Source: Bacillus sp. ISL-7
Lineage (GTDB): Bacteria; Bacillota; Bacilli; Bacillales_B; DSM-18226
NCBI RefSeq assembly: GCF_018613065.1
Contig: NZ_JAGGQW010000050.1
Location: 124,001 to 188,000 of the forward strand
Direction: 5' to 3'
Length of the DNA: 64,000 nt
Notes under the pieces: generated by a model
The model's database searches: none
What the model saw: only the letters and a program-made list of their open reading frames with translations
What the model was told of the DNA's origin: nothing
Shown here: one piece after another, positions 7,646-16,248 of the stretch
How positions within the stretch are numbered: the first letter of the stretch is position 1
How the letters are laid out: every line of letters starts with the position of its first letter
Position numbers and translations under genes: made by a program

Positions 7646-9190
7646 TTAGACCGGATATACAGAGTGTTTTCGTTCTGAAAAAATGAGATATTTTGAAGTG
7701 TATGCGTCAAAACGATTAACAAGCTCATTACGCAATGAGTTTGCTGGAATAATACCGTCAATCACCATTTCGGAAGCTAAATGGTAAATATCAATGTCCT
7801 CTTTATATTCCTCACGTTTTTGTTCTATGAATGCGGTTCGCTCCTCTTCAGGAAGCTCTGCAATTTTATTAGCATAAACGGCATTAACTGCTGCTTCTGG
7901 CCCCATAACCGCAATTTGAGCAGAAGGCAATGCAAGACAAGCATCCGGTTCAAATGCAGGGCCAGCCATTGCATAAAGACCAGCTCCATATGCTTTACGT
8001 ACAATAACAGAAATTTTTGGAACACTTGCTTCAGCCATTGCTGAAATCATTTTCGCACCATGACGAATGATTCCAGCCCGTTCTACCTTTGTACCTATCA
8101 TAAAACCAGGTACATCAACTAAAAACAAAAGGGGAATATGGTAGGCATCACAAAGATTAATAAATTTTGCGGCCTTATCTGCTGAATCGTGGAATAATAC
8201 CCCGCCTTTAACACGCGGCTGATTGGCAATGATTCCGACAGGTTTTCCATCCATGCGGGCAAGTCCGGTAATAAGTTCGCCAGCAAAAAGTTTTTTGATC
8301 TCAAAGAAGGAGTCTTCATCAATAATCCCGTTTATTAGATCATGCATATTAAATGGTGCATTCTGATTAGCCGGAATCAGCTCTTCTAATGGTTTTTTCA
8401 ATGGTTTAGGAGCCACAGACTCACGAACTGGCGGTTTCTCTGAAAAATTAGCAGGGAAATAAGAAAGATAGTTTCTTGACATTGAAATGGCTTCTTCTTC
8501 ATTTTTTGCAAGAACATCACCACAGCCTGAAACAGAACAGTGCATGCGAGCGCCGCCCATTTCCTCCAAGGTTACTTTTTCACCAATAACCATTTCGGCC
8601 ATTCTCGGTGATCCCAGGTACATCGATGCATTTTTATCAACCATAATAACAATGTCACAAAAAGCTGGAATATAGGCTCCACCAGCAGCAGATGGTCCAA
8701 ACAGAATACAAATCTGAGGAATTTTACCTGAAAGTTTTACTTGATTGTAAAAGATTCTTCCTGCCCCACGACGCCCAGGGAACATTTCCACCTGATCCGT
8801 TATCCGCGCTCCAGCAGAATCTACCAGGTATAATAATGGTACCCGAAGTTTTTCAGCTGTTTCTTGGATTCGAATGATTTTCTCAACCGTCCGAGCTCCC
8901 CAAGAACCGGCTTTTATCGTTGAATCGTTAGCCATCACACAGACAAGCTGGCCATTAATCTTGCCCATCCCTGTCACAACACCATCTGCAGGAAGATCCC
9001 CCGCCATGCAGTTTGCAAATAGCGCATCTTCCAGTTCAAAGCCAGGATCGAATAATAATGATAAACGCTCGCGGACGAACAGTTTTCCCTGCTCTTCGTT
9101 TTTTTCGTGATATTTGGGAGCTCCGCCCTTTTTGATTTGTTCGACTCGATCATTCAGTGTTTGTTGTAGAGGTTTCATATCCACTGTCAT
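7646..9190 (-). CDS. yngE: Acyl-CoA carboxylase carboxyltransferase subunit (YngE-like, probable methylcrotonoyl-CoA carboxylase beta)
   Basis: Transfers carboxyl from carboxybiotin to an acyl-CoA. 514 residues from ATG 9190, which lies 7 bp after AGGAGG; the longer frame to 9229 has no ribosome binding site. Two crotonase-like halves are visible: the first with GRRGAGRIFYNQVK and FGPSAAGGAYIPAFCD, the second with LVDVPGFMIGTKVE and RKAYGAGLYAMAG. Operon partners are the biotin carboxylase (11198) and biotin carrier (10974). The substrate, 3-methylcrotonyl-CoA, is inferred from the HMG-CoA lyase and hydratase next door; propionyl-CoA is the alternative. Confidence 0.9.
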   Translation of the reverse strand: MTVDMKPLQQTLNDRVEQIKKGGAPKYHEKNEEQGKLFVRERLSLLFDPGFELEDALFANCMAGDLPADGVVTGMGKINGQLVCVMANDSTIKAGSWGARTVEKIIRIQETAEKLRVPLLYLVDSAGARITDQVEMFPGRRGAGRIFYNQVKLSGKIPQICILFGPSAAGGAYIPAFCDIVIMVDKNASMYLGSPRMAEMVIGEKVTLEEMGGARMHCSVSGCGDVLAKNEEEAISMSRNYLSYFPANFSEKPPVRESVAPKPLKKPLEELIPANQNAPFNMHDLINGIIDEDSFFEIKKLFAGELITGLARMDGKPVGIIANQPRVKGGVLFHDSADKAAKFINLCDAYHIPLLFLVDVPGFMIGTKVERAGIIRHGAKMISAMAEASVPKISVIVRKAYGAGLYAMAGPAFEPDACLALPSAQIAVMGPEAAVNAVYANKIAELPEEERTAFIEQKREEYKEDIDIYHLASEMVIDGIIPANSLRNELVNRFDAYTSKYLIFSERKHSVYPV

Positions 9191-9218
9191 TATTTTTCCT
9201 CCTATTAATCTAGTTTTC

Positions 9219-10001
9219 TTATTCACCATTGTAGATTGGGGCGCGTTTCTCCTTAAAAGCCTGTAATCCTTCTAAACGATCTTTTGTTGGCATCGTCACT
9301 TCGTAGGCATTTTGCTCAATGGCCAGACCGGTGTTTATTTCTACATCATAGCCTTTATCGATTGCAAACTTTGCTTGTGCAACGGCAATCGGGCCATTCC
9401 GAACAATTTGTCCTGCAATTTCTAATGCTTTATCAATTAAGCTTTCAACAGGGACCGTATACTCTACTAATCCAATCTCAAGGGCTTCTTTTGCATCAAT
9501 TCGTCTTGCGGTGAAAATCAGCTCTTTTGCACGTCCCTTTCCTACTAATCTTGGTAAACGCTGTGTTCCTCCTGCACCAGGAATAATTCCCAATGATGTT
9601 TCCGTCAGTCCAAGTTTCGCAGTTTCAGAGGCAATACGGATATCACAAGCGAGCGCTAGTTCAGTTCCTCCGCCAAAAGCAACGCCGTTCACTGCCGCTA
9701 TGACCGGTTGGGGTAATGATTCTAGAGAGTTGATAGTTTCACGGATCAAAGAAACCGTCTTCCTCACCTGAACCGGATCCATTCCAGCTCGTTCCTTTAA
9801 ATCAGCTCCCGCACAAAAAGCTTTCTCCCCAGCCCCTGTAATGATGATACAGCGGACTAATCGATCATATTTACTGGTAAGAATGGCGTCCTTGAGCCCC
9901 TCTAACATCTGTAAGGATAAAGCATTAGCAGCTTCCGGCCTATTTAAAGTAATCATCACGATTCCGTTTTCCATCTTGTTAACTAATATGGTTTTACTCA
10001 T
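9219..10001 (-). CDS. yngF: Enoyl-CoA hydratase (YngF-like, probable 3-methylglutaconyl-CoA hydratase)
   Basis: Crotonase family, 260 residues from ATG 10001 (AAAGGTGAGA ahead); the longer frame to 10040 runs into the previous gene. Oxyanion-hole segments AFCAGADLKE and VAFGGGTELALACD and the second-glutamate segment TETSLGIIPGAGGTQRLPR are present. Placed between the carboxylase and HMG-CoA lyase genes, it would hydrate 3-methylglutaconyl-CoA to HMG-CoA in leucine breakdown. Confidence 0.9.
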   Translation of the reverse strand: MSKTILVNKMENGIVMITLNRPEAANALSLQMLEGLKDAILTSKYDRLVRCIIITGAGEKAFCAGADLKERAGMDPVQVRKTVSLIRETINSLESLPQPVIAAVNGVAFGGGTELALACDIRIASETAKLGLTETSLGIIPGAGGTQRLPRLVGKGRAKELIFTARRIDAKEALEIGLVEYTVPVESLIDKALEIAGQIVRNGPIAVAQAKFAIDKGYDVEINTGLAIEQNAYEVTMPTKDRLEGLQAFKEKRAPIYNGE

Positions 10002-10014
10002 GATCTCACCTTTC

Positions 10015-10941
10015 TTACAAAGCATTTTTAAGCTTTCCACTCAGCATGGAACTCGCGGCTTGAAAACTTTTACTTGGTAAAGGTCTGCCAAGTTTCTCCT
10101 GAATGAATTGGGATGCAGAAGTGAGCTTTTGTTGATCAGCACCAGTGTGAATTCCCATCCCGTGAAGCATATAGAGTAAATCGTCTGTTGCCACGTTTCC
10201 GGATGCTCCAGGCGCATAAGGACAACCACCTAGGCCGCCAAGCGAAGAATCAAAAATGGTAATTCCCATTTCTAACGATACTAAGATGTTGGCCAAAGCC
10301 GTTCCACGTGTATCATGAAAATGCATCGCTAATTTATCTGCTGGAAATCTTTTCAATAAAACTTCCAACACATTTTGAACTTGCTTTGGATTTGCCACAC
10401 CGTTTGTGTCCCCGAGAGACAACTCTGCAATACCCATTTCAAATAATGTTTCGGACACTCTTATGACCGCATCGATATCAACATCCCCTTCATAGGGACA
10501 GCCAAAAACGGTCGAAACATAACCTCTGCTTAATTTTCCTGCTGAAATGGTTTCTCTGACCAAATCCCGTAACACAGGGAAAGTCTCTCCAATCTTTTTA
10601 TTGATATTTTTTAGGTTATGTGTTTCGCTTGCTGACATAAACACTGCTACTTCATCAATGTTCGCTTTAAATGCCCGTTCCAAACCTTGAAGGTTAGGAA
10701 CGAGCGCTGTATAGGTGACACCAGGCACTTTGGTAATGCCAGTAGCAACAGCAACTGCATCTGAAAGTGCAGGAATCCATTTGGGATTAACAAAAGAGGT
10801 AATCTCAAGATGTTTTAGTCCACTATCTGACAATTGATTAATCCAAGCAATTTTATCTTCTGTTGATATAAATGCCTTTTCGTTTTGCAATCCATCACGA
10901 GGACCAACCTCTTTAATCGTTACACCTTCCGGCCACTTCAT
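10015..10941 (-). CDS. yngG: Hydroxymethylglutaryl-CoA lyase
   Basis: Splits HMG-CoA into acetyl-CoA and acetoacetate. 308 residues. The substrate-binding EVGPRDGLQNE motif (about 11-21), HFHDTRGTALAN metal-binding histidines and the active-site cysteine loop GGLGGCPYAPGASGN are intact. ATG 10941 follows AAAGGAGATG. It begins 32 bp after the biotin-carrier gene and ends 13 bp before the hydratase start. Confidence 0.95.
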   Translation of the reverse strand: MKWPEGVTIKEVGPRDGLQNEKAFISTEDKIAWINQLSDSGLKHLEITSFVNPKWIPALSDAVAVATGITKVPGVTYTALVPNLQGLERAFKANIDEVAVFMSASETHNLKNINKKIGETFPVLRDLVRETISAGKLSRGYVSTVFGCPYEGDVDIDAVIRVSETLFEMGIAELSLGDTNGVANPKQVQNVLEVLLKRFPADKLAMHFHDTRGTALANILVSLEMGITIFDSSLGGLGGCPYAPGASGNVATDDLLYMLHGMGIHTGADQQKLTSASQFIQEKLGRPLPSKSFQAASSMLSGKLKNAL

Positions 10942-10973
10942 TGTTTCATCTCCTTTCCACCTTTATCCAGGCT

Positions 10974-11186
10974 TTATTCAACTACTACAATGACGTCGCC
11001 TTCATTAACAAAGTCGCCTTCGTTCACTTTTACTTCTTTCACCGTTCCATCGAATTCAGCTGCAATTGGAATTTCCATTTTCATCGATTCTAAAATCACT
11101 ACATCTTGGCCCTCTTCTACCTGGTCTCCAGCTTTAACTAATACCTTCCATACATTTCCTGCCATGACTGCAATTACTTCACTCAT
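10974..11186 (-). CDS. yngHB: Biotin carboxyl carrier protein, single domain
   Basis: 70 residues, a minimal biotinyl domain. The biotin-accepting lysine lies in LESMKMEIPI (residue about 37), with ESMKM in place of the common EAMKM. In this operon type the carboxylase is split into a separate biotin carboxylase, this carrier and the carboxyltransferase. ATG 11186 follows TAGGAGGA and the gene is 11 bp after the biotin carboxylase. Confidence 0.93.
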   Translation of the reverse strand: MSEVIAVMAGNVWKVLVKAGDQVEEGQDVVILESMKMEIPIAAEFDGTVKEVKVNEGDFVNEGDVIVVVE

Positions 11187-11197
11187 GATAATTCCTC

Positions 11198-12559
11198 CTA
11201 TTTTACGTTATTTTCTTTTTTAGTTTTTAAATACTTGTTAACAAAGTCTGTTGTCGTATCACCTGAATGAAATGCTGAGTGGGCAATAACCTCTTGCAGC
11301 ATTGGGATATTTGTTTTAATACCTTCAATATGATAATCAGCTAATGCAGCTTGCAGACGATTTATTGCCTCTTCACGATTGCTGCCTTTGACGATAAGCT
11401 TAGCAATCATTGGATCATAAAAAGGGGTGACTGCGGATTGACCGTGAATGGCTAATTCATGTCGAACTCCAGGACCGTTCGGCAACTCTAATTTTGTTAT
11501 TTTTCCAGGTGAAGGGAAAAATGTTTTGGGATCTTCCGCATAGATTCTAACCTCAATGGCATGACCCTCACGTTTTACGTCTTCTTGAGAAAATTTCAGA
11601 GCTTCACCTGCAGCAATTTGTAATTGTTTTTCAACTAAATCCAAACCTGTAATTTCTTCCGTAACCGGATGCTCTACTTGTAAGCGAGTATTCATTTCAA
11701 GAAAGTAGAAGTTTTGCTCTTCATCAACTAAGAACTCGATTGTTCCTGCATTTTTATACCCAATTGATTGGGCCGCTTTTACTGCAGCCTCCCCCATCTT
11801 GGTACGAGTTTTTTCAGTAATAAACGATGATGGGGCTTCCTCTACGACTTTTTGATGACGGCGTTGGATCGAACATTCACGTTCCCAAAGGTAAACGGTA
11901 TTTCCAAAACTGTCTGCCAAGATTTGAATCTCAATATGTCTTGGATTTTCAACAAATTTTTCAATATACATTGCTCCATCGCCAAAGAAATCAGTAGCCC
12001 GCTTTTGGTTCCCCGCAAATGCTTTTCGGATTTCATCCCCGTTATGGACCACCTGCATTCCAATTCCGCCACCCCCTGCGGAGGCTTTTAGCATAACGGG
12101 ATAACCGATGCGGTCCGCCGCTTCTACCGCTTCCTCTTCATCTGCCAGTGGGTAGGTAATCCCTGGAACGACAGGAACACCTGCTCCCTCCATTGCTTTG
12201 CGTGATTCAATCTTACTTCCCATTTTAGAAATAACCTCTGGAGAAGGCCCGATAAATACAAGTCCTGCTTCCTCACAGCGGCGGGCAAAGTCCGTATTTT
12301 CAGACAGCAAGCCATATCCCGGGTGAATAGCCTCCGCTCCTGAAACCTGAGCGACCTCTAGAATTTTATTGATATTTAAATAGCTTTCTGCTACACGGGA
12401 ACCTCCGATTAAATAGGCCTCATCTGCCATTTTTACATGGGGAGCATCCGTATCAGCCTCTGAGTAAACTCCAATTGTCGTAATCCCTAAGGCTTTGCAA
12501 GTACGGATTACACGGACAGCAATTTCGCCACGATTAGCAATTAAAACTTTTTTGAACAT
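11198..12559 (-). CDS. yngH: Biotin carboxylase subunit of acyl-CoA carboxylase
   Basis: ATP-dependent carboxylation of biotin on the neighbouring carrier. 453 residues, usual AccC length. N-terminal KVLIANRGEIAVRVIRTCK, glycine-rich ATP lid SAGGGGIGMQVV, metal-binding FLEMNTRLQVEHPVTE and EVRIYAEDP are present. It lacks the fused biotin domain of larger MccA proteins. ATG 12559 follows GGTGGAAAGG. A 209-bp gap with a hairpin separates it from the upstream synthetase gene. Confidence 0.93.
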   Translation of the reverse strand: MFKKVLIANRGEIAVRVIRTCKALGITTIGVYSEADTDAPHVKMADEAYLIGGSRVAESYLNINKILEVAQVSGAEAIHPGYGLLSENTDFARRCEEAGLVFIGPSPEVISKMGSKIESRKAMEGAGVPVVPGITYPLADEEEAVEAADRIGYPVMLKASAGGGGIGMQVVHNGDEIRKAFAGNQKRATDFFGDGAMYIEKFVENPRHIEIQILADSFGNTVYLWERECSIQRRHQKVVEEAPSSFITEKTRTKMGEAAVKAAQSIGYKNAGTIEFLVDEEQNFYFLEMNTRLQVEHPVTEEITGLDLVEKQLQIAAGEALKFSQEDVKREGHAIEVRIYAEDPKTFFPSPGKITKLELPNGPGVRHELAIHGQSAVTPFYDPMIAKLIVKGSNREEAINRLQAALADYHIEGIKTNIPMLQEVIAHSAFHSGDTTTDFVNKYLKTKKENNVK

Positions 12560-12718
12560 GCCTTTCCACCCTTTCTATCTTCTATTTAAGAAGGTTCAAA
12601 ACTCGTCAGCATTACAAATGCCTAAACTTTGATGATTAAGGAGATATGTAAAAATCTAATTATCATTTTGCAACATTCTTTACGTTTATCTTTAACTCTT
12701 AATCTAGTAATATGGAAC

Positions 12719-12754
12719 CAGTCATTTGCCGGTGATTTTCCTGACAAATGACTG
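12719..12754 (-). other. Hairpin in the operon gap
   Basis: A perfect 10-bp stem (CAGTCATTTG and CAAATGACTG) lies 15 bp after the acyl-CoA synthetase stop. There is no T-run, so it is more likely an mRNA-processing or stability element than a full terminator. Confidence 0.5.
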
Positions 12755-12768
12755 TCTCTAATTAATAA

Positions 12769-14736
12769 CTATTTAACTGATGACTTTTCAGCAACTATTT
12801 TTTGGATTTGTGCAACCGTCGTCGGGTCTTCTAGTCCTGTAATGTCGCCGGAAACCTTTCCTGATACAACAATTTCCTTTAATAAGCGGCGCATGATTTT
12901 TCCGCTGACTGTTTTCGGCAACATATCTGTAAAAATAATTGATTTTGGGGTTGCAATCTTACCAATTTGTTGAATGATGTGATTATTTATTTGTTGTTTT
13001 AATTCCTCTGTTCCTTCATAGCCATCGGCCAAACGGACAAATGCGAGCGGAACTTCTCCTTTAATTTCATCTGGGATCCCAATGATGGCGCTTTCAGAAA
13101 CACCCTCACATTCAAGTACAGCACTCTCCATCTCCATTGTACTTAAGCGGTGTCCTGCTACATTAAATGCGTCATCTGAACGGCCAACTACCCATAAATA
13201 TCCATCATCATCTAATAATGCTAGATCGCTGGCATAATAGCAGCCATCCACTTGGCTATAATAGGATGCGTAATATCGTTCTGGTTCTTTCCAAAGTGTC
13301 CGGCATAGCATAGGAAATGGTTTTCTAATAACCAGATTTCCTAAGACACCAGGTTTAACTGGGTTGCCTTCTACATCAACGATATCCATAACCGCACCTA
13401 AAAAGGCAGTACCTGAGGAACCTGGTTTCATCGGCGTCAGCCAAGCTGCTCCAGCTATAGGCGATCCTGCAGTTTCGGTTTGGCCCCAAGTATTATTGAT
13501 ATATACCTTCTTCTTTCCTAAAACTTCATATGTCCAATGCCAGGTTTCCGGATCGAAAGGTTCTCCAACAAGGGAAATGACATCGAGGCACGATAAATCA
13601 AATTTCTCTAATGCCTTTTCACCCATACTTTTTAACATTCTTAATGCTGTTGGGGCAGTAAACAGTTTATTCACCCTGTATTTTTCAATGATTTGATAAA
13701 AACGATCTTTTGCTGGATAATCAACAGCCCCTTCAAAGACAACGGTTGTTACACCATTCGCTAAGGCACCTGTAATTCCCCAAATATGCATGGTTAACCA
13801 GCCGATATCCGCGGTACACCAGAAAACATCGTCTTGATGGTGATCCATATGATACTTGGCATATGTGTAATTCTGTGTGACAAAAGCCATGCCGGAATGC
13901 ACGACGCCTTTTGGTTTACCTGTCGTACCACTTGTATAAAACACAATACCGCTCTCATTAGCTTCAATTCTCTCTGGTTCACAAACGATACTTGCCGCTT
14001 TTGTCTGCTCATGCCACCAGTAATCCCGGCCATCTTTCATTTGAACCTCTGAACCTAATCGGTCAACAACAATGACTGCTTCGATCGATGGAATAAATGG
14101 TACAACATGATCAACTTTTTCTTTTAAAGGAATGAATTTACCCCGACGTTCAGTTGCATCCGCAGTGATTAATACTTTTGGCTCAAAATTGATGAGACGG
14201 TCTGTCAATGATTTTTCCGAATATCCTGAGAAAATTGTATTGTAAATAGCACCAATTCGAAAACAAGCTAAAACGGAAATAAAGGCTTCTGCCAGATTGG
14301 GAAGAAAAATAGCAACACAATCACCTTTTTTTACACCAAATGATTTAAGAACATTCGCAAAACGATTTACTTCAGCAAGAAGCATATTATACGTGTAAAA
14401 TTTGGTGTCCCCGTTTTCACCCTCCCAAATGAGAGCGGTCCGGTTTCCTGCCCCATTTTCGATATGCCGATCAAGTAAATTTACACTTGGGTTACTAATG
14501 CCGCCGGCAAAAAAGCGAAAATCGGGGAGCTGTCCACTAATGGTTTCATCCCATGGTTCATACCAAACAAGTTCACGGGCTGCACGATCCCAAAATTTAG
14601 CAGGATCTTCTTGTGATTGTTTAAGCAGTTCATGATATGCTTCACTGCTCCCAATGGAGGTTGAACGAACTTTTTCTTCTTCTGGATAGATGAGTTTGCT
14701 ATTTGAAACTACTTGTAAAATTCCACTGATATCCAT
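12769..14736 (-). CDS. AMP-forming acyl-CoA synthetase of the Acs family (YngI position, probably for longer or branched acids)
   Basis: 655 residues with the Acs layout: N-terminal extension to FFAGGISNPSVNLLDRH, the ATP loop YTSGTTGKPKGVVHS, the DIGWLTMHIWG strand, and C-terminal SGKIMRRLL with the catalytic lysine. The acyl-pocket motif reads TWGQTET instead of the acetyl-CoA synthetase TWWQTET; in Acs the second tryptophan caps the pocket at acetate, and glycine there is found in medium-chain enzymes. So a larger substrate such as isovalerate or another short branched acid is inferred. ATG 14736 follows AAAGGAG. It lies between acyl-CoA dehydrogenase and carboxylase genes. Confidence 0.88.
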   Translation of the reverse strand: MDISGILQVVSNSKLIYPEEEKVRSTSIGSSEAYHELLKQSQEDPAKFWDRAARELVWYEPWDETISGQLPDFRFFAGGISNPSVNLLDRHIENGAGNRTALIWEGENGDTKFYTYNMLLAEVNRFANVLKSFGVKKGDCVAIFLPNLAEAFISVLACFRIGAIYNTIFSGYSEKSLTDRLINFEPKVLITADATERRGKFIPLKEKVDHVVPFIPSIEAVIVVDRLGSEVQMKDGRDYWWHEQTKAASIVCEPERIEANESGIVFYTSGTTGKPKGVVHSGMAFVTQNYTYAKYHMDHHQDDVFWCTADIGWLTMHIWGITGALANGVTTVVFEGAVDYPAKDRFYQIIEKYRVNKLFTAPTALRMLKSMGEKALEKFDLSCLDVISLVGEPFDPETWHWTYEVLGKKKVYINNTWGQTETAGSPIAGAAWLTPMKPGSSGTAFLGAVMDIVDVEGNPVKPGVLGNLVIRKPFPMLCRTLWKEPERYYASYYSQVDGCYYASDLALLDDDGYLWVVGRSDDAFNVAGHRLSTMEMESAVLECEGVSESAIIGIPDEIKGEVPLAFVRLADGYEGTEELKQQINNHIIQQIGKIATPKSIIFTDMLPKTVSGKIMRRLLKEIVVSGKVSGDITGLEDPTTVAQIQKIVAEKSSVK

Positions 14737-14864
14737 GTAATGGCTCCTTTAACAATTTTTATTTCATCACTATGTCTCTACTAGGCTGTTGATTTCCGCT
14801 CCAATCAACGTAGTCTTTAAGATCAACCATCACCTTTAACACAGCCAATCCTATAAAAAATTTA

Positions 14865-16004
14865 TTAACATCCAATTTGTTTGGCAATAACCATTCGTTG
14901 AACTTCAGATGTTCCTTCACCAATTTCTAAGAGTTTCGCATCACGGAAGAATCGCTCCACTTGATATTCCTTCATATATCCATATCCGCCATGAATTTGA
15001 ACAGCTTGATCACATGCTCTCATGCATATTTCCGAAGCAAATAATTTCGCAAATGCCGCTTCCTTTTTAAAGGCTCTTCCTTGATCCTTTAACCAAGCTG
15101 CTTTAAAAACCATATTCCGGGCTAATTCAATATTCATTGCCATGTCAGCTAATTTAAATTGGATTGCCTGGAAGTTGGCTAAACTCTTTCCAAACTGTTT
15201 TCTTTCTTTTGCATATTGAAGAGCTTTTTCATAGGCCCCTTGAGCAATACCTACAGCCATAGCACCGATTCCAATTCTTCCGCCATCAAGCGTAGCTAAA
15301 AACTGTTTGTAACCGTTTCCATCTGATCCCAGCAGATTTTCTTTAGGAACCCTTACATTCTCTAAGATAAGTTCTGTAGTATTTGAAGCATGCAGACCCA
15401 TTTTTTCGTAGTTGTCGATTACAGTGAATCCTGGAGCTTTGGTAGGAACAATAAATGCGCTGATTCCGTTGATTCCTTTTGAGCGGTCTGTTACCGCTGT
15501 CACTGCAAGGTGATTAGCATAGCTTGCATTTGTAATAAAACATTTTGAGCCGTTAATGACCCACTCATCTCCATCAAGAACTGCTGTTGTTTGGGTTCCC
15601 CCTGCATCGGAGCCTGCATTCGGCTCAGTCAATCCAAATGCTCCAAAAGACTCTCCCGTACAAATTGGTGTTAAGTATTTCTCTTTTTGCTCATTTGTAC
15701 CAAATAAATTAAGTGGAGCTCCTCCCAATGAAATATGTGCTGAATATGTAATTCCTGTTGATGCACAAACACGACTAAGTTCTTCAACGACAATTGCAAA
15801 GCTGATCGTGTCAGCCTCACCACCACCGTATTGTTCAGGAAAAGGCAGACCCATGATCCCTAACTCTGCTAATTTTGCAAAAATTTCCTTAGGGAATTCC
15901 CCCGTTCGATCACGTTCATCTGCACCAGGTGCAACTTCTGCATCAGCAAAATCTCGAATTAACTTGCGTATCATCTCTTGTTCTTTCGTTAAATCAAAAT
16001 TCAT
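14865..16004 (-). CDS. yngJ: Short-chain-type acyl-CoA dehydrogenase (YngJ-like)
   Basis: FAD flavoprotein, 379 residues, first gene of the operon. Signature segments are FGLTEPNAGSDAGG, INGSKCFITNA, QAVQIHGGYGYMKEY and the C-terminal GEGTSEVQRMVIAKQI. The glutamate of EGTSE (about residue 363) is at the catalytic-base position of short/medium-chain enzymes; isovaleryl-CoA dehydrogenases instead have alanine there and a base in an earlier helix. Context suggests isovaleryl-CoA, residues suggest butyryl-CoA-type chemistry. ATG 16004 follows AAAGGGG. Confidence 0.92.
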   Translation of the reverse strand: MNFDLTKEQEMIRKLIRDFADAEVAPGADERDRTGEFPKEIFAKLAELGIMGLPFPEQYGGGEADTISFAIVVEELSRVCASTGITYSAHISLGGAPLNLFGTNEQKEKYLTPICTGESFGAFGLTEPNAGSDAGGTQTTAVLDGDEWVINGSKCFITNASYANHLAVTAVTDRSKGINGISAFIVPTKAPGFTVIDNYEKMGLHASNTTELILENVRVPKENLLGSDGNGYKQFLATLDGGRIGIGAMAVGIAQGAYEKALQYAKERKQFGKSLANFQAIQFKLADMAMNIELARNMVFKAAWLKDQGRAFKKEAAFAKLFASEICMRACDQAVQIHGGYGYMKEYQVERFFRDAKLLEIGEGTSEVQRMVIAKQIGC

Positions 16005-16107
16005 TTATCTACAACCCCTTTCTAAATATTCTGATTGTTTTAAGCGAAAAAAATTAAGCCACCACTACCTATCTTTACGCTGAACTCCTTTCATTATTTT
16101 CAAAACT

Positions 16108-16197
16108 TTCTTATAATAAGAATATAATCATTATGAATATTATGCTATGTACATTTTCATGAATATTATTATGAAAAATTTGTGTCTTTTACACAAA
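16108..16197. promoter_or_regulatory. Divergent promoter region rich in dyads
   Basis: The gap between the operon and its divergent regulator holds TTCTTAT-A-ATAAGAA (16108-16122), two direct copies of ATGAATATTAT (16133 and 16159) and the inverted repeat TTTGTGT-cttt-t-ACACAAA (16179-16197). These are candidate operator sites for the PucR-type protein at 16249. Exact promoters were not assigned. Confidence 0.5.
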
Positions 16198-16248
16198 AAC
16201 AGGAAAATGGATGAAATGTAAAAAATCGTAGAGAAAGGATGATGACAG

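Noticed and set aside
15556..16083. 175-codon plus frame antisense to the acyl-CoA dehydrogenase
   Set aside because: Antisense shadow of a well-supported gene.
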